Source: Stagonosporopsis chrysanthemi (taxonomy: Eukaryota > Ascomycota > Dothideomycetes > Pleosporales > Didymellaceae). From it: 64,000 bases of DNA. The DNA lies in the NCBI GenBank assembly GCA_022560025.1, contig JAFISE010000009.1, positions 62,001 to 126,000 on the forward strand, read 5' to 3'. Shown in pieces: positions 52,912-64,000 of the stretch. A program made the position numbers and the translations under genes. The notes under the pieces are model-generated. The model saw only the letters and a list, made by a program, of their open reading frames with translations. It did no database searches and had not been told where the DNA came from. Numbering within the stretch: the stretch's first letter is position 1; the number at the start of each line of letters is the position of its first letter.

Positions 52912-54684
52912 CTACGCGTGAATAGCCTGCTGCACGTGAGGGTACACAGCCACCATTCGGTGATAGAGGTCTCCGTGCTGCCGAACGAGAACTTCCGGGT
53001 CCCATGCCATTGCAACGAAGATTGTGTCGATACCGCTGCTCAGCGGCGTTGTGAAGATCTTGCAGATTTGTAGACCGATCAGAAAGGCGAACGCGACAAC
53101 GACCGGTGTGTAGCCGCCGTCCTGATTGTATGCGGGTGACGTGAAGATCAGGTACAGGTATGCAAGCAGAGCACATGCGTATGCGATGAAAGTTGCGCCC
53201 ATAGTGAGGACCGGGCCGATGAGGCATTCATTGACAAGGGCGTCAATGCCGCGGTCTTTGATCATCCTGCAAGACGTTAGCATGTGGGTCCCACGAGAAC
53301 ATCGCGTGTAAACTGACTTCCAGGTGTCCTTTGCAGCAGCGATGTACGATTTACCGTAGAGCGCAATGTACGAAAATGCGTAGCGGTTCAAGAACTCGAC
53401 AGCCCACTCGAGAATACCAATAAGGCAACCAAGAACGCAGAACAGGATCGAGCCAACCAGGTTGCCCTCTCCGGAAGCTGATCGCTGTGCAGCAGAACAA
53501 AGCTGTCGCAGGAACTGAATGATGGCCACGAGTAAACTTCCCAAACTGATACTGCCGAAACTGTAGGTCAAGGCGCGCTTCAATGCGCCGCGAGTCGCGC
53601 CCTTGGGGAATTTCTCGCCATCTGGGTTGAAGTACCATGAGCCGTACACGCCGGAGATCGTGACGTGAATGGTATTCTTGAGCCATCTGCGAGATCATTA
53701 GCAACGTCCAATAACACATTCAAGTCGACAACATACTCAGAGATCCAATACATAGCGAATGTGACGAATACGATCAAACCAACGACCTTGCCATTGCTGC
53801 AGCCTCCGGTCCCGTTGTTGCAAGCCGGGTTATTGCCAGGATGGTAGTTTGCGTAGATCGCCACAAGTGTCACAGAGAACCAAGCGCTCAATGCCATTGC
53901 GATCAGACCACCAACAAGCGAGACCATGTACACATGGCCGTATTTCTTCGAGACATCGATTGCTGTCTGCAGCATCAATACGCTAAAGGGGATGCGCGGG
54001 ATCCAGCTAATGAAGCAGATAACGTAGAAGATGCTGAAGATCAGGAAGACGATACCTCCGGACCAGTAACGGCGCGAAAGCATGTAAAGTGCCGTGACGA
54101 ATCCGAAGACAATGTTGAGGATGCCGGTGATCCATATGAACTGGACAGTGAAGGTACGCGCCAAAAACATGTAGGCGTAGCTGAAGACGGTAGCCATGCC
54201 AAGCACGAATGCGAACAAGATGACCGTGTTGGAACTCAGGCCAAAATCGTTTTGGCCGCCATAGATTCCACCATTGAAGCCGATGTTTTGCGCTGGAGAT
54301 CGTTAGCACGCGCATGGTCAAAACCATAACATATCCCTCACAGTATCCTCTGATCGCAAGTCCAGACACTGCGACGTATCCCAAGAACACTGCAATGAGC
54401 AAGAGACCTGCCCACCAATCGTTGTACTTTGGCCTCTCGATCTTGAAAGCCTGATCGAAGCTCGGCTTCTCACCGTGGTCCATCGGCGCATAGCCATTCT
54501 GTTGTTGCGGGTGTTGTGGAGGCGGCGGGCCCTGTGGAGATGCGTAATTGTTGCCATACTGCGGAGGTTGCTGGCTGTAGTTCACAGGCGGCTGCTGCCC
54601 ATATTGCTGTCCTTGATAGTACGCTTGTTGTGGCTGCTGTGGTGCGCCAGAGTAATAGCCCGCTGTTTCGCCTTGTTGCGCCAT
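52912..54684 (-). CDS. PNS1: Choline-transporter-like protein
   Basis: Four exons: 54684-54342, 54292-53737, 53686-53318 and 53266-52912 (introns 49-51 nt), total 540 aa. The N-terminus is a 70-residue disordered Gln/Pro/Gly/Tyr-rich segment, followed by KPSFDQAFKIERPKYNDWWAGLLLI. About ten transmembrane helices follow, with the CTL-family strings FAMYWISEWLKNTIHVTISGVYGSWYF, GSLLVAIIQFLRQL, EFLNRYAFSYIALYGKSYIAAAKDTW, DALVNECLIGPVLTMGA and a C-terminal PHVQQAIHA. Family knowledge: Pns1 is the yeast member of the CTL/SLC44 family, a plasma-membrane protein whose transport role in yeast is unproven. All splice phases agree. Confidence 0.95.
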
Positions 54685-55458
54685 TGCGACGCTGGAATTG
54701 CTGCTTGTCGCGCGTGGAATGACAACGCAAAGTCAGAGAGAAAAAGGGATGAGATTCGAGAAAGGATAGATTGTAGTCAACAAAGGCTAACGGAATGATC
54801 GTCCCAAATCACACGTCACGAACGCTGATACTGGTTGCAGTCGCCCATGGAGCTGTAACCAATACGCCTGCCTGTGGCTGAAGATCGCTGCTAGCGTGTC
54901 ACAGCGCAGCTCGTTATTGGTGTTCATGTGACAGCAGTCGCACTGCGCTCCGAGCGCATCAAAGAAATCGTGGCGCCAGTTCACAAAGGGCCCAGATCTC
55001 GCTCCCGCCGAGACCAGTCAATCCGCGGCTCGAAGCTTGTCCTTTTTCCCAGTGACGATCGGGCTCTTTTCAGCTTGACAGGCATCGGCTGCTTGATGAA
55101 AAGATGATGGGAGCGTGATCGAGCGGCGCATTCCTATTCAGCCCTTGCATAGCCAGTCTGCTAGACGTCTCGTAAGTTTCGCAAACACGTCGTGAATGCC
55201 GAATTCCGCAGCTCCCTCCGTCAACGCCGGCTTCTCTCCGTGTTCCCGGCTTGGGGTCGTCTCGTGAAGTGTTTTTGAAATGAACGATCCGGCCGCTTTC
55301 CCGGAATACGCGCCGACCTGCATAATTTCGTTTTGGCCGGCTGGACAATGACTCTTGGCTGCTGTCCTGTTTCTGCGAGGTCATGCTCTCGGCACAATTG
55401 CTTGTGAGCATGTGCACAAAACAGGAGCTGTAAAAGACCTCCCACGAGTGCTTGACTC
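54685..55458. other. Intergenic region between two minus-strand genes
   Basis: 774 bp holding the PNS1 promoter. Two overlapping minus-strand frames at 55138-55417 look weakly protein-like but share the same bases in different frames, so at most one is real. No family is recognised. Confidence 0.4.
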
Positions 55459-56256
55459 TTACTCAGCCTTCGTCTTCAGTTCTCCACGCTCCTTCCTGTG
55501 CGCCCACACATAAACGAATGGATAGATGGTCTCTGGGATCAAAGTGATGACCATGCCGGCAACACTCCAGAACGAGCCAACATAAGACCAGTTCATTGGC
55601 GCGTTGAGATAGCGCCAGATGAAGACCAGAAATGCGCAGATGCAGCCAAGATACCTCGTAATCCTAGTCTTATCAGTCGCCGTCGCAGCTTAACACAGTC
55701 GCAAGACTCACCAGATCTCGAGGCTCTGTCCCTTCGTATCTCCTCTCTTGAGCAGATAGTAGACCTGCCCCCACCCAATCGGCAATTCTAGATACACTCC
55801 CGTCCAGAATGCGGTCAACTGCTCCCTCTCATCCGGCCACACCTGCCCAACTCCCCACAAGAACATGATTCCCAGCGCCGTCATCCATACCAATCTCCAC
55901 ACTGTCTTTTGCCTCTCCTCTTGCTTGTACGCCCTTTTGAGCGCTACAACGACGAAACTAACGTCGAACATGAACCACACGAAGAAGCACACTCGCTGCC
56001 ACATCGTTGTTGTGCAGACGTATGCATAGTAGATCTCATAAGCCATGGTCTGGGAGAGGAAGAGTACGGAGCCAGCCAGGAAGCGGTCGCTGTATGTCCG
56101 GGTCATGTAGAAGAGGTAGCATAGTGTGTAAAGGACGCCGCAGGAGATGATGAGGAAGTCGGTGATGAAGAAGTAAGATTCGGGTGGTGAGAGAGCGAGG
56201 TCTGAGGATTGCGGGATGAGGTGGTAGGAAGAATAGTTGTTGGCCAGTTCGAACAT
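55459..56256 (-). CDS. Multi-pass integral membrane protein, family not assigned
   Basis: Two exons: 56256-55712 and 55663-55459 (48-nt intron, GTGAGT..TAG), total 249 aa. It has about seven hydrophobic helices, starting with ESYFFITDFLIISCGVLYTLCYLFYM and continuing through SQTMAYEIYYAY, ERVCFFVWFMFDVSFVVVALK, WMTALGIMFLWGVGQVW, FWTGVYLELPIGWGQVYYL, YLGCICAFLVFIWRYL and VAGMVITLIPETIYPFVYVW. Helix-embedded acidic and aromatic residues (E in ESYFF, E in AYEIYYAY, D in MFDVSF) recall the small seven-helix PaxB/Pyr4 terpene-cyclase-like superfamily, but I cannot confirm it and no terpenoid genes are nearby. Clean coding composition and splice phase support a real gene. Confidence 0.8.
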
Positions 56257-57264
56257 TTTGCTGGTGCCGGGAGGGTGTAGCTGGATGTACAATGAAGCCT
56301 CTTTGGCAGTCGTGGTCGACGGATGCGGCGTGTCTCAGTGATGATGCTGAAGAATAAGAGAAGGGCAGATCTTTGACAGTGATGCGACAAACGTACAGTC
56401 GAAGCCACAGGGACGAATGCGCTTATTCAATCTTGCTTCTTACGTTTCAATACTTTTGTTGACGTGTGAACCATCGATTCTGTTGCCAAGCATCCGAAGG
56501 ATTCCGGGCAATGCGACATTCTTGTTCGGCAGCACCGCTTTTGTCACTTCACATGTGCAATCGACACCACCCATCGAACTAGGTGAGTTGCTGCCGACTG
56601 CTTCCGCACAGGGCTATACATTCACCCATCCATGCATCGATCCACTCGTTTGACTTGCAGTCCATCTTACCGGTCCAATCACGCAGTGTTGCCAAGTACC
56701 ACGAGAAGAAGGAGACTGCTGAGATGCAGCAGTCACAGCATATGTCAGCGATGACGTATGTGCTTCGCAGCAATGCCATGAAAGGTGTGGAGAGTACATA
56801 TGTGGCTGAGAATAGTTCAGAAGGATGTACCGGACGCTAGGCGGGTTGGGTCTTAGTGTACCCTCCCTTTGCATTGCAAGGTGTGGTGTACTTTTGCCGA
56901 GAGAACCGTCCACACGTCTCATCGCCAGGATCCCTCGATGTAAACACACTGGTGCACCTGGAATATTGGAATCGACTGCCGCCTCGTCTATGAAAACGCT
57001 ACCGCTCACGACTCTCAACTATGAACCATTTGGGTTGTGAATATGTAGAGAGATGGGCTGGTAAACGGACCTGAACCGTGACCAGAAGCGAAAGGCAGGT
57101 CTGCGTGTATATCTGAACATTTACTTTATCTCTCTTATGCGGGTACATGATACCCCTTGCCTCCAACTATCAACATCATCGTCAATGTCAACACCGACGA
57201 CATCCCCTCCCCGCTGATCTACCTCCGTCACCCGTTCCTTCATCACCAATACGTTCATGCAAAC
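56257..57264. other. Intergenic region between BRO1 3' end and the membrane-protein gene
   Basis: 1 kb. It contains the promoter of the membrane-protein gene and the BRO1 trailer. No coding frame is supported. Confidence 0.5.
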
Positions 57265-60200
57265 TTATTTCCACCCACTCAACCCAGCCCACGGATCGTT
57301 CCCCTGCTGCTGCTGTTGCTGGCTTCCCTGCTGCGGACGCCCACCCTGCGCATAGCCCCCTGGACCCCCCGGATACGCGCCCTGCGAAAAGTGCCCATAG
57401 TCCTGCTGCTGCTGGGGCGGCGGACCAGGCGGCGGCGGTGGGGGTACGTAGCCCTGCGGCACATTCTGGCCCCACTGGTTCTGTTGCTGTTGAGGCGGCT
57501 GGCCCCAGGGCTGGTGTTGCTGGTGCTGAGCTGGAGGTGGGGAGAAGAATTGCTGATGCGCGGGGGGCGAGGTGGGGTTGTAGTGGTGCTGGGCGGGGTT
57601 GTAAGATTGGCTTGTCGAGTGTTGATGCGTGGGTTGGCTGAATTGTTGATAGGACTCGCGGCGCGGTGGTGGTGGTTGGAATGAAGCGTTTGTTGTGCCG
57701 CCATAAGATTGCTGGGGTGACATGTAAGGCTGTTGTGTTGTAGGTGGGTAGCGCGGTGTTACCGGGGGTGACGCCGCGGGATTATATGCCACGTGGGCTG
57801 CTGATGAGGCATTGGGGTAGCCGGGGGTGGAAGTCAGTGGTGGCGGAACAGACTTCTTACGTCCACCACTGCCATTGGAGGCGGGAGAGCCAGATGGCTC
57901 CAGGGACATACGCTCCATGAGTTCTTTCATTCTTTGCTGCTCTTGGTCTGCGCCCGATGATTTGCTCTGCTCGATACGGGCAAGGAGTTGGCCGCCCTCC
58001 GATCTTCGGTTGTTGACGAAGGTCTCGACGTTCTTGTGCAGACTCGACACTGTGTCCTTCATCTCCGAGTAGAACTGTTGTGCGCGCTGTAGACCGGCCA
58101 CGAGATCGTTGAAGCTCTGGTTGACCCTTCTGTACTTGGTCATGACAGTGTTTCGCTGCCGAGAGAATGCCTCATATTTGCTTTGCTCTGATCGAACACG
58201 CTTGTCCTTGAGCAGGTCTGAGTAGGTCCGTGTGAGCTCCTTGAGCAGCGATGCCTGCTTGTGATTGGCTTGCAAGATACGGTTCTGGTGCGGTCGGAAC
58301 TTCTCGAGCTCAGCTTTGAAGAGCTGCGACTCTTGGTTGGCAATAGCTTTTTTGTTGAGAATGAGAACATTGGAGATGTCGTCGGAGTGAACCTATACAA
58401 TCAGCACTATGACACAACCTCAAGATTGATAGAAATACCTTGCTCTTCAGATCGGTTAGGATCTGAGTTCGCTCCTTCTTGATCAAGTTCAGCTTCCGTA
58501 GCAAATCCTCAACAGCCGTGATCTGCTCCGCGACGGTTGGTCCATCGTCAAAGTCATCGTCTATGAGGTTGCCTTGCGCCGGTGCAGGACTCTTCCCCTT
58601 CTGCGCACCGGCCTTGATCATGGCTCTTTGATACAGAACGTCCGCCTCGTCAGTCTCGCCAGCGGAGCGCATCTCGTCGAAGTCCGCTTCACATTGACGG
58701 AACGTGTTGTACAGCTGCGCATCACTTGTACTTGCCTCTTCGATTGCTCCGCGGTAATTCCTGATGTCGCTTCGTAGTGTCGCTGTGAGTCTCGAGCTGG
58801 GCTGCTGTGTCCACTCGGCACCATACTTCGACCGCATCTTCTCGCATACGCTCTCCTCCATGTCCAGTTGCTTCATGCTCGTGTCCAGTTGGCCCGTGAT
58901 CTCCGACTTATCGCGGTTGAGCTGGTCGAATGCTGAAGCAAATGATTGATGTCCAGCGAGATCCTCGCACCACTTCCGGAAATCTGAGTCTACCATCATG
59001 TCTTGGTCCATGCCTCCGCGCAGCACGTTCAGGCTGTCCGGCAGTTTCAAGTAGTCGAGACTTGCTGCCATCTCGTCGTTTGCAACTTCTACTCTCTCGC
59101 TCTCGGCACGGATCAGCTTCGCCTTTTCTTCGTCGTACAGACTGGCAGACTCTGTGACCGCCAGGGGCACAATCTTCTGGAAGATGTCGGGGCCAATAAT
59201 TCTCTGGATATCCTGACCCTGGTATAATTCACTGACAGGTATTGCCTTGGCTGCGGGCAGCTTCGGTATCGCAGTCAGCGAAGCCTCGTTCGGAATGCCC
59301 TGGTGGTAGATGAAGTCGTTGTCCTTCATGAACTCTGTCAACTTCTCCTGCACATTCGAGAGATGCTTCTTCGTCATCTCAGCCAGTATTCCGTGTGTTT
59401 CAGCGGTCAAGTTCGAATTCGCGGGCGTCGAATTAGGGAAGCCATTCGCCTGGCGATTGGCGTCGCGTGCGCTCGTCTCAGCAACTTGGAGCCTGCAGAT
59501 AGCCACGCCGTGGGAGTTTGCGTCGTCGTCAGCCAGCGCTTGGAAATAATGCGCTAATGAGGCCATATGGTTTGCCTTGATCTGCAACCCATCAACAAAG
59601 AGCATATTTTCTCAATCGAGGAAACTCACCTGGACAACCTGCAGCCAGACCTTCTCAAAGACTGCATTCGCGACATTCTCCTGCGCACCTTCGGAAGCCT
59701 GGGTATACAGAAATGCTGCCTGACTAGCCAGCTTAGCTAGCAAGCCCACCTTCTTCCCATCCACAATCTGCTTCTCGAGGAACACCTCCTGCGCCTGCGC
59801 CAGCATTACGTTGATCAGACATTTAACCGTCTCTCTACCCAGGTCTTGGCTCGGTGCATGCAGAAAGTTCTCGTTGATGTATGTAAACATACCAGCCGAG
59901 GCCTGGAACGAGTGGTACGCGGTCTTGAGCCCAACCTCCTCATGGCGATTCTGGTGCGCGGCGTGGCACGACAGGACGGCGGAGATGTTAAAGATGATGC
60001 TAGCTTTCTCGTACGCGAGAGAGTACTGCGAAGTCGGCTTGTGTGTGAAGGCATCGAACCTGTGCTTGTCAGCATATGCTTCACTCAACTAGTCTTCTTG
60101 ACCTACCATGTAAAGCTGATCTTGATGTGGTTCTCGTCGACGGGAAACCTAAGATCCAGCAGCTCCAACTGCCCGTAGTATCTGTACAGCAGATCTCTTC

Positions 60201-60387
60201 CTGCCGCGCTTTCCTTCCCTGCGCCCCGCATGTCCTGCCGCAATCGATTGAGCGTCGCGCATTCTTCTGCGTAGCGCTCTGGGTCATCGCCGTAGGTCTG
60301 CCGTATGTAGCTCTTCAATGGCTGGATCCAGTCGATCTCGTTGGTCTGCTTCAGCGGCACCGAGATCATGGGAATTTGGGTCGCCAT
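57265..60387 (-). CDS. BRO1: Vacuolar protein-sorting protein BRO1 (ESCRT-associated)
   Basis: Four exons: 60387-60107, 60059-59630, 59581-58439 and 58392-57265 (introns 46-48 nt), total 993 aa. The BRO1 domain occupies about 1-390: MISVPLKQTNEIDWIQPLKSYI, RDLLYRYYGQLELLDLRFP, TSQYSLAYEKASIIFNISAVLS. The central V-shaped coiled-coil domain spans about 400-730. The C-terminal ~200 residues are Pro/Gln/Tyr-rich, as in yeast Bro1 and ALIX. Family knowledge: binds ESCRT-III (Snf7) through the BRO1 domain and recruits the deubiquitinase Doa4 for multivesicular-body sorting. The long central coiled coil and Pro/Gln tail fit BRO1 better than the paralogue Rim20/PalA. The tail is encoded by long CAG/CAA and CCG tracts that could vary in length between strains. 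Confidence 0.93.
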
Positions 60388-61409
60388 GGTGCTGCCTGAC
60401 GCAACGGTCGCTGCGATTGGGTTGGGTTCAGTGAGTGGTATGATGGAGGGTTGATTGCAGTCGCCCTTTGTACTGCTAAAGATGCGACTGATTTGCAGAG
60501 TATACTGCTTGTGTAGATGGTGTTACGGCAGTCGCGCGGGCGTGGGTCGCGTCGAAGGCATCAATCGATAGTCCAGCGGGATGACGGAGGTTACAAGGAT
60601 AGCGTGGCCGAGTCGTGCTGTTCACCAGCTGGCGTGTCTCTCGTGGCACTGCATGCGCCTGCGTTGCTTCTTTGCTCCTAATGCATCTGCTGGCGATGCC
60701 CTCGAGATATATCGATATCGCACAGTGGCGGTGTGATCACGTTCAAGTCGTGATGTTGGAGCTTTAGAGTGGGCGAGGGGTAGTACAAACACGGCCGGTC
60801 ACCACATGGGCCTCTGCAGCTCTCACGCATAAGCACGCCGGACTCAGTAATCATGCAGGCTACGAACGCCCACTCACGCAATCTAGGCGCTCAACACCAT
60901 GAACAGTCCGCGATAGCTGCATTAGAGTCCGTCACATCCCCGTTAGGCAGTTCAAGCCATGGGGCCTGATCCCAGCCAATGCGGTTCGCTCCCGGCCAAT
61001 CACACCCGCGATAGACCGCGGCATGGCTTTCGTGTAAGCGCTCATTGCGGAGCACTGTGACAATTCTCCCTGGAAGGATAGGAGCCGTGGACGAAACCTC
61101 ATGGATATTACGCGCCCGGAGCAGGGACACAGTCACAAGGTCTCTGGTTGATAAGGAAGCGCTGATTTCAACCTGGTCGGTGTAGAGAATTCACTTGATA
61201 CATTTCGCTATTACATTGACTAAACTGTATGGTACAAGTCAGAGTCGAGAGGCCAAAGACTACAAAAGCAGCTTCTACACATCTTAACCACAACTCAACG
61301 CCGGAAATGCTTGCAAAGATCCTTTCGCGGACCAAGACACCGCCATATGCGCCAGTCTAAGTGTTGTACAACATGTCAAATATACACTGAAGATTGCTCA
61401 TGCTCGCGC
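60388..61409. other. Intergenic region MDJ1 3' end / BRO1 5' end
   Basis: 1.02 kb. A minus-strand 81-codon frame at 60891-61136 is the longest ORF here, without recognisable similarity. No RNA gene was found. Confidence 0.45.
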
Positions 61410-63082
61410 TCATGCTGAGCCGGAGCCCTTCTTTTCATCGTCCTTCTTTTCGCTCGTCGGTTGGTCGGTCTTTGGTTGGTCCTTGTCGAGATGCTTGTGT
61501 TGCCCGGTGAGATTGTGCCATGCGCTCTTCAGGAAACCCTCGTTCTTGTGCTCGTCTGCTGTAGACGCGGTTGATGGCTTGTTGGCTGCTGCTTCTGCGT
61601 CCTGCTTAAACTTTCTGAGATTCATGGTCCTCTTCGCGTTCTTGTCGTCCATCTCATCAGCCAGCATCTCGAGAATGGTTCGCTGATTGACAGAGAGGTA
61701 CTTTGGCATGTTCACCTTGAACTCGACCTTCAGATCACCCTTCTGCGCGCCACGACGGCCAGTGGAGAGGACCTTCATGCCCATGCCTGAGAGTGTGATC
61801 TTGTCGCCAGTCCCTGAGCCCGTGGGAACCTTGACCATGACTTCGCCGTCGAGAGTTGGAATCTTGATCTCTCCTCCAAGAACGGCGGTCGTCAGTGGAA
61901 TCGTAGCAGTATGCAGGATATCGGAGCCATTGCGCTTGAACTTGCTGTCGGCCGCTACTCGAATAAGGACATAGAGATCACCTTTCTGTCCTCGTACTGA
62001 ACCGGCACCCATGGCTTGTCCTGTGAGCGGCGCGTCACCCTCGCCGTTGACGCGCAATCGCATGCCGTCTTCAACGCCTCCTGGAATATCGATCTGTATT
62101 GTCTTGCGCTCCTTGACTGCTCCGTCACCACCGCAGGTTCCGCAAGATGAGCCGCGGGGTATCGCGAATCCAGAACCGCCACACTGTCCGCACGTCGCGC
62201 TCATGTGGAAACCACCCATGCTTGTGACCCTCTGTCCAGTACCTCCGCAGCCCTTGCACTCCGCCTTCTTCGCTCCACTCTTCAAGCCATTCCCCTTGCA
62301 TGTCCCACACTCGACCATGGGCGTAATATGAATCTCCTTCTTAACACCCTTCGCCGCGTCCAAGAAAGAGATGTTCGTTTGCACTTCGATGTTGTCGCCG
62401 ACCATGATCTCTTCCTGGAACGGGTTCCTCCTGCCGCTGCCGCCTCCTCGTGGTCGACGTCCCCCAGCGAATGCACCAAACAAGTCCTCAAAGTTGATGT
62501 CTTGGAAACCGCCCTGACCACCGAACCCGCCTTGCGCGCCGCCAAATCCGCCAAATCCTCCAAATCCTCCACCGAAGGGATTGCCTCCGCCAGCAGCTCC
62601 AGGGTTGAATCCTCCGCTCGAATCAAATGCTGACGCGCCGTAAGAATCGTATTGGGCCTTCTTATCTTTGTCGGAGAGTATTTCGTATGCGGACTGGGCG
62701 GCGGCGAATTTATCTTTCGCGGATGGATCCTTGTTTGTATCGGGGTGGTACTTCTTCGCGAGCCCGTAATAAGCTTTCTTGATATCGGCGGCAGAAGCGT
62801 CCTTGCCAACGCCGAGAGACTTGTAAGGATCTGCCATTGCGTATGAAGCGGGTGATGCATGGAAGAGCTGCACCAGTATCAGTATGCCGCTTGGCCAACT
62901 TGAACCTACTTGTCACCTACTCGTATCGATGGCGCATTCTGTGCTTGCACCTTCGCTCCAACTGATGGCCTCTTGAGCTGGGCTCTCGCATGCGACATGT
63001 TCCTCCTCTGGCATTGTCGAGAAGCGGACACTATGCGCGCAGGTGCTACCGCCTTTAGCGGCATTGGACCGACGAAGCTCAT
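61410..63082 (-). CDS. MDJ1: Mitochondrial DnaJ-type co-chaperone
   Basis: Two exons: 63082-62921 and 62867-61410 (53-nt intron), total 539 aa. A basic presequence (MSFVGPMPLKAVAPARIVSASRQCQRRNMSHARAQ..) is followed by LFHASPASYAMADPYKSLGV, where the mature J domain begins. HPD lies at about 95-97 (KKYHPDTNKDP). Then come a Gly/Phe-rich segment (FGGGFGGFGGFGG), four CxxCxGxG zinc repeats (CGTCKGNG, CKGCGGTG, CGQCGGSG, CGTCGGDG), the client-binding C-terminal domain and a Lys/Asp-rich tail. Family knowledge: class I Hsp40 partner of mitochondrial Hsp70 (Ssc1) in protein folding and mtDNA maintenance. The start was chosen at the first ATG of the open frame; the few codons above it contain no ATG. 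Confidence 0.95.
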
Positions 63083-63794
63083 CTTGAAAGCAGTGAGATA
63101 CAAAGAAGCGCTGAAAATGAACGTGATGGTGCTACAATATGGAGGTGCGATTAGGCCGAGTTCGATGTCGATGGGGAGGATGAACTTTTTGGACCGTCAC
63201 GGTCCCTGCAACCAATGACGTGCAGCGAAGTTCGGTCGGCAAGTGGGCGGCTCTTCCAGCACCTTCGAGAGCCGCGGCCTTTCCAGCGCAACATAACAGG
63301 AACAGACTGATCCAATTGAGGACAGGAGCCGGGTCGTCACTGCTGGCTGCGCATAGTCTAGATATCTACTTCACTCACGGAAATAACTCAGGCACGTCAA
63401 CGCTCGAGAAGCACAGCAAAGCAAAGAAGCACTCGGGATGTTTACCGAGTGCCGTGGATCGTACATAAGATGTTTAAATACCCAATAACCATTACAACGT
63501 AAGTCCTCTATGACTGTATCATCCGCAGGCATTTGCGCCGCGTTGTATGTGTGGCCGTCATTGACATATCCAATTCTTCAATGCCTGAGCAAGATGAGCT
63601 CTATCCGTGGCATGCATTACCCAACCGAGGGCGTGCATATATCCTAAACGCCTTCCAAAATGCTCATGCTCATTATAACTACATGTCGCTGGCTATCGTG
63701 CCACGACTGGGTATCGACGTAAAGTTTTGAATGTGAAGTGAATGTGTGTGGGTGTGTGTGAGCGTAGCGTATGCGTGTTGTGAGCACCTCGAGC
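63083..63794. other. Intergenic region right of MDJ1
   Basis: About 0.7 kb between the MDJ1 start and the stop of the next minus-strand gene. No coding or RNA feature is supported. A GTGTGT-rich stretch lies near 63745. Confidence 0.45.
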
Positions 63795-64000
63795 TCACTT
63801 GCGTTGCGGCGTGAATCGTACGCGGAATTCCTTGTCTAATGCAAGAACGTCAGTTAATGCTCCGCAATGCTCGCGAATACGGCAAACGCACCCTGATGTT
63901 TGACCTTGTAGAGCCAGTCAACGATGACGTCGCTCTCGCTGACCCCAAGAGCATTGAAATTCTTCCGCACAGCCAGGGCCAGCTGGTCTTTCTGTATTCG
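63795..64000 (-). CDS. SAP30-like (Sin3-binding) protein, C-terminal part, cut by the window edge
   Basis: Two exons of a gene that continues beyond base 64000: the edge to 63892, and 63835-63795 after a 56-nt intron (GTGCGT..TAG). The visible 50 residues read QLALAVRKNFNALGVSESDVIVDWLYKVKHQDKEFRVRFTPQRK and then a stop. This matches the C-terminal Sin3-interaction fold of SAP30 proteins (helix, N.L.V.E.DVI..F/WLYKVR/KHQ). Family knowledge: SAP30 bridges Sin3 and Rpd3/HDAC in the large deacetylase complex. The N-terminal zinc finger is outside the window, so the identity rests on a short motif. Confidence 0.6.

Noticed and set aside
1..64000. CRISPR arrays, bacterial operons, prophage or intact transposase genes
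   Set aside because: The window is eukaryotic; no regular spacer array and no transposase, reverse transcriptase or integrase motif was seen in any frame.

Overview
The window looks like nuclear DNA from a filamentous ascomycete (Pezizomycotina). Almost every gene is broken by short introns of 44-118 nt that begin GT and have CTAAC/CTGAC-like branch sites. Genes are dense on both strands. The content is typical of moulds: cutinase, arabinanase, secreted trehalase, P450s, a Zn2Cys6 regulator, mannitol-1-phosphate dehydrogenase and a fungal rhodopsin-domain protein. A dothideomycete is my guess only. All exon borders were joined by eye from frame, phase and family sequence, without transcripts.

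Layout. 1-12 kb: a broken, edge-truncated quinone-oxidoreductase-type gene, a cutinase, NUR1 (nuclear rim) divergent from VMA7 (V-ATPase subunit F), an NPC2-like lipid transfer protein, a cytochrome P450 and a GH43 endo-arabinanase. 12-28 kb: an intronless P450, a secreted GH37 trehalase and a dihydroxyacetone-synthase-like transketolase, all on +; then an unknown gene and a coiled-coil gene on -; then a Zn2Cys6 transcription factor. 28.4-32.6 kb: a gene-free block of degenerate repeats. 32.7-46.5 kb: MCD4 (GPI anchor synthesis), GDI1 (Rab recycling), MRPL4 (mitoribosome uL29), a divergent bZIP factor, a gene-poor stretch with two poly-C runs and an AT-rich islet, a rhodopsin-domain membrane protein and a conserved protein of unknown role. 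46.9-49.3 kb: a second degenerate-repeat block. 50-64 kb, all on -: an orphan exon, mannitol-1-phosphate dehydrogenase, PNS1 (choline-transporter-like), a multi-pass membrane protein, BRO1 (ESCRT-associated), MDJ1 (mitochondrial DnaJ) and the end of a SAP30-like gene.

The genes do not form one obvious pathway. Loose themes are secreted polymer and sugar breakdown on the left, and endomembrane traffic (MCD4, GDI1, BRO1, VMA7, NPC2, PNS1) and mitochondrial upkeep (MRPL4, MDJ1) on the right.

The most unusual structure is the pair of strand-asymmetric repeat blocks. They appear to be one diverged ~45-65 bp repeat family in opposite orientation, flanking a 14-kb segment of housekeeping genes. Other items worth checking: a 10-bp duplication that breaks the first gene, two AT-rich islets sharing a motif on either side of the bZIP gene, a GC-AG intron in a P450, and a clean orphan exon near 50.2 kb.
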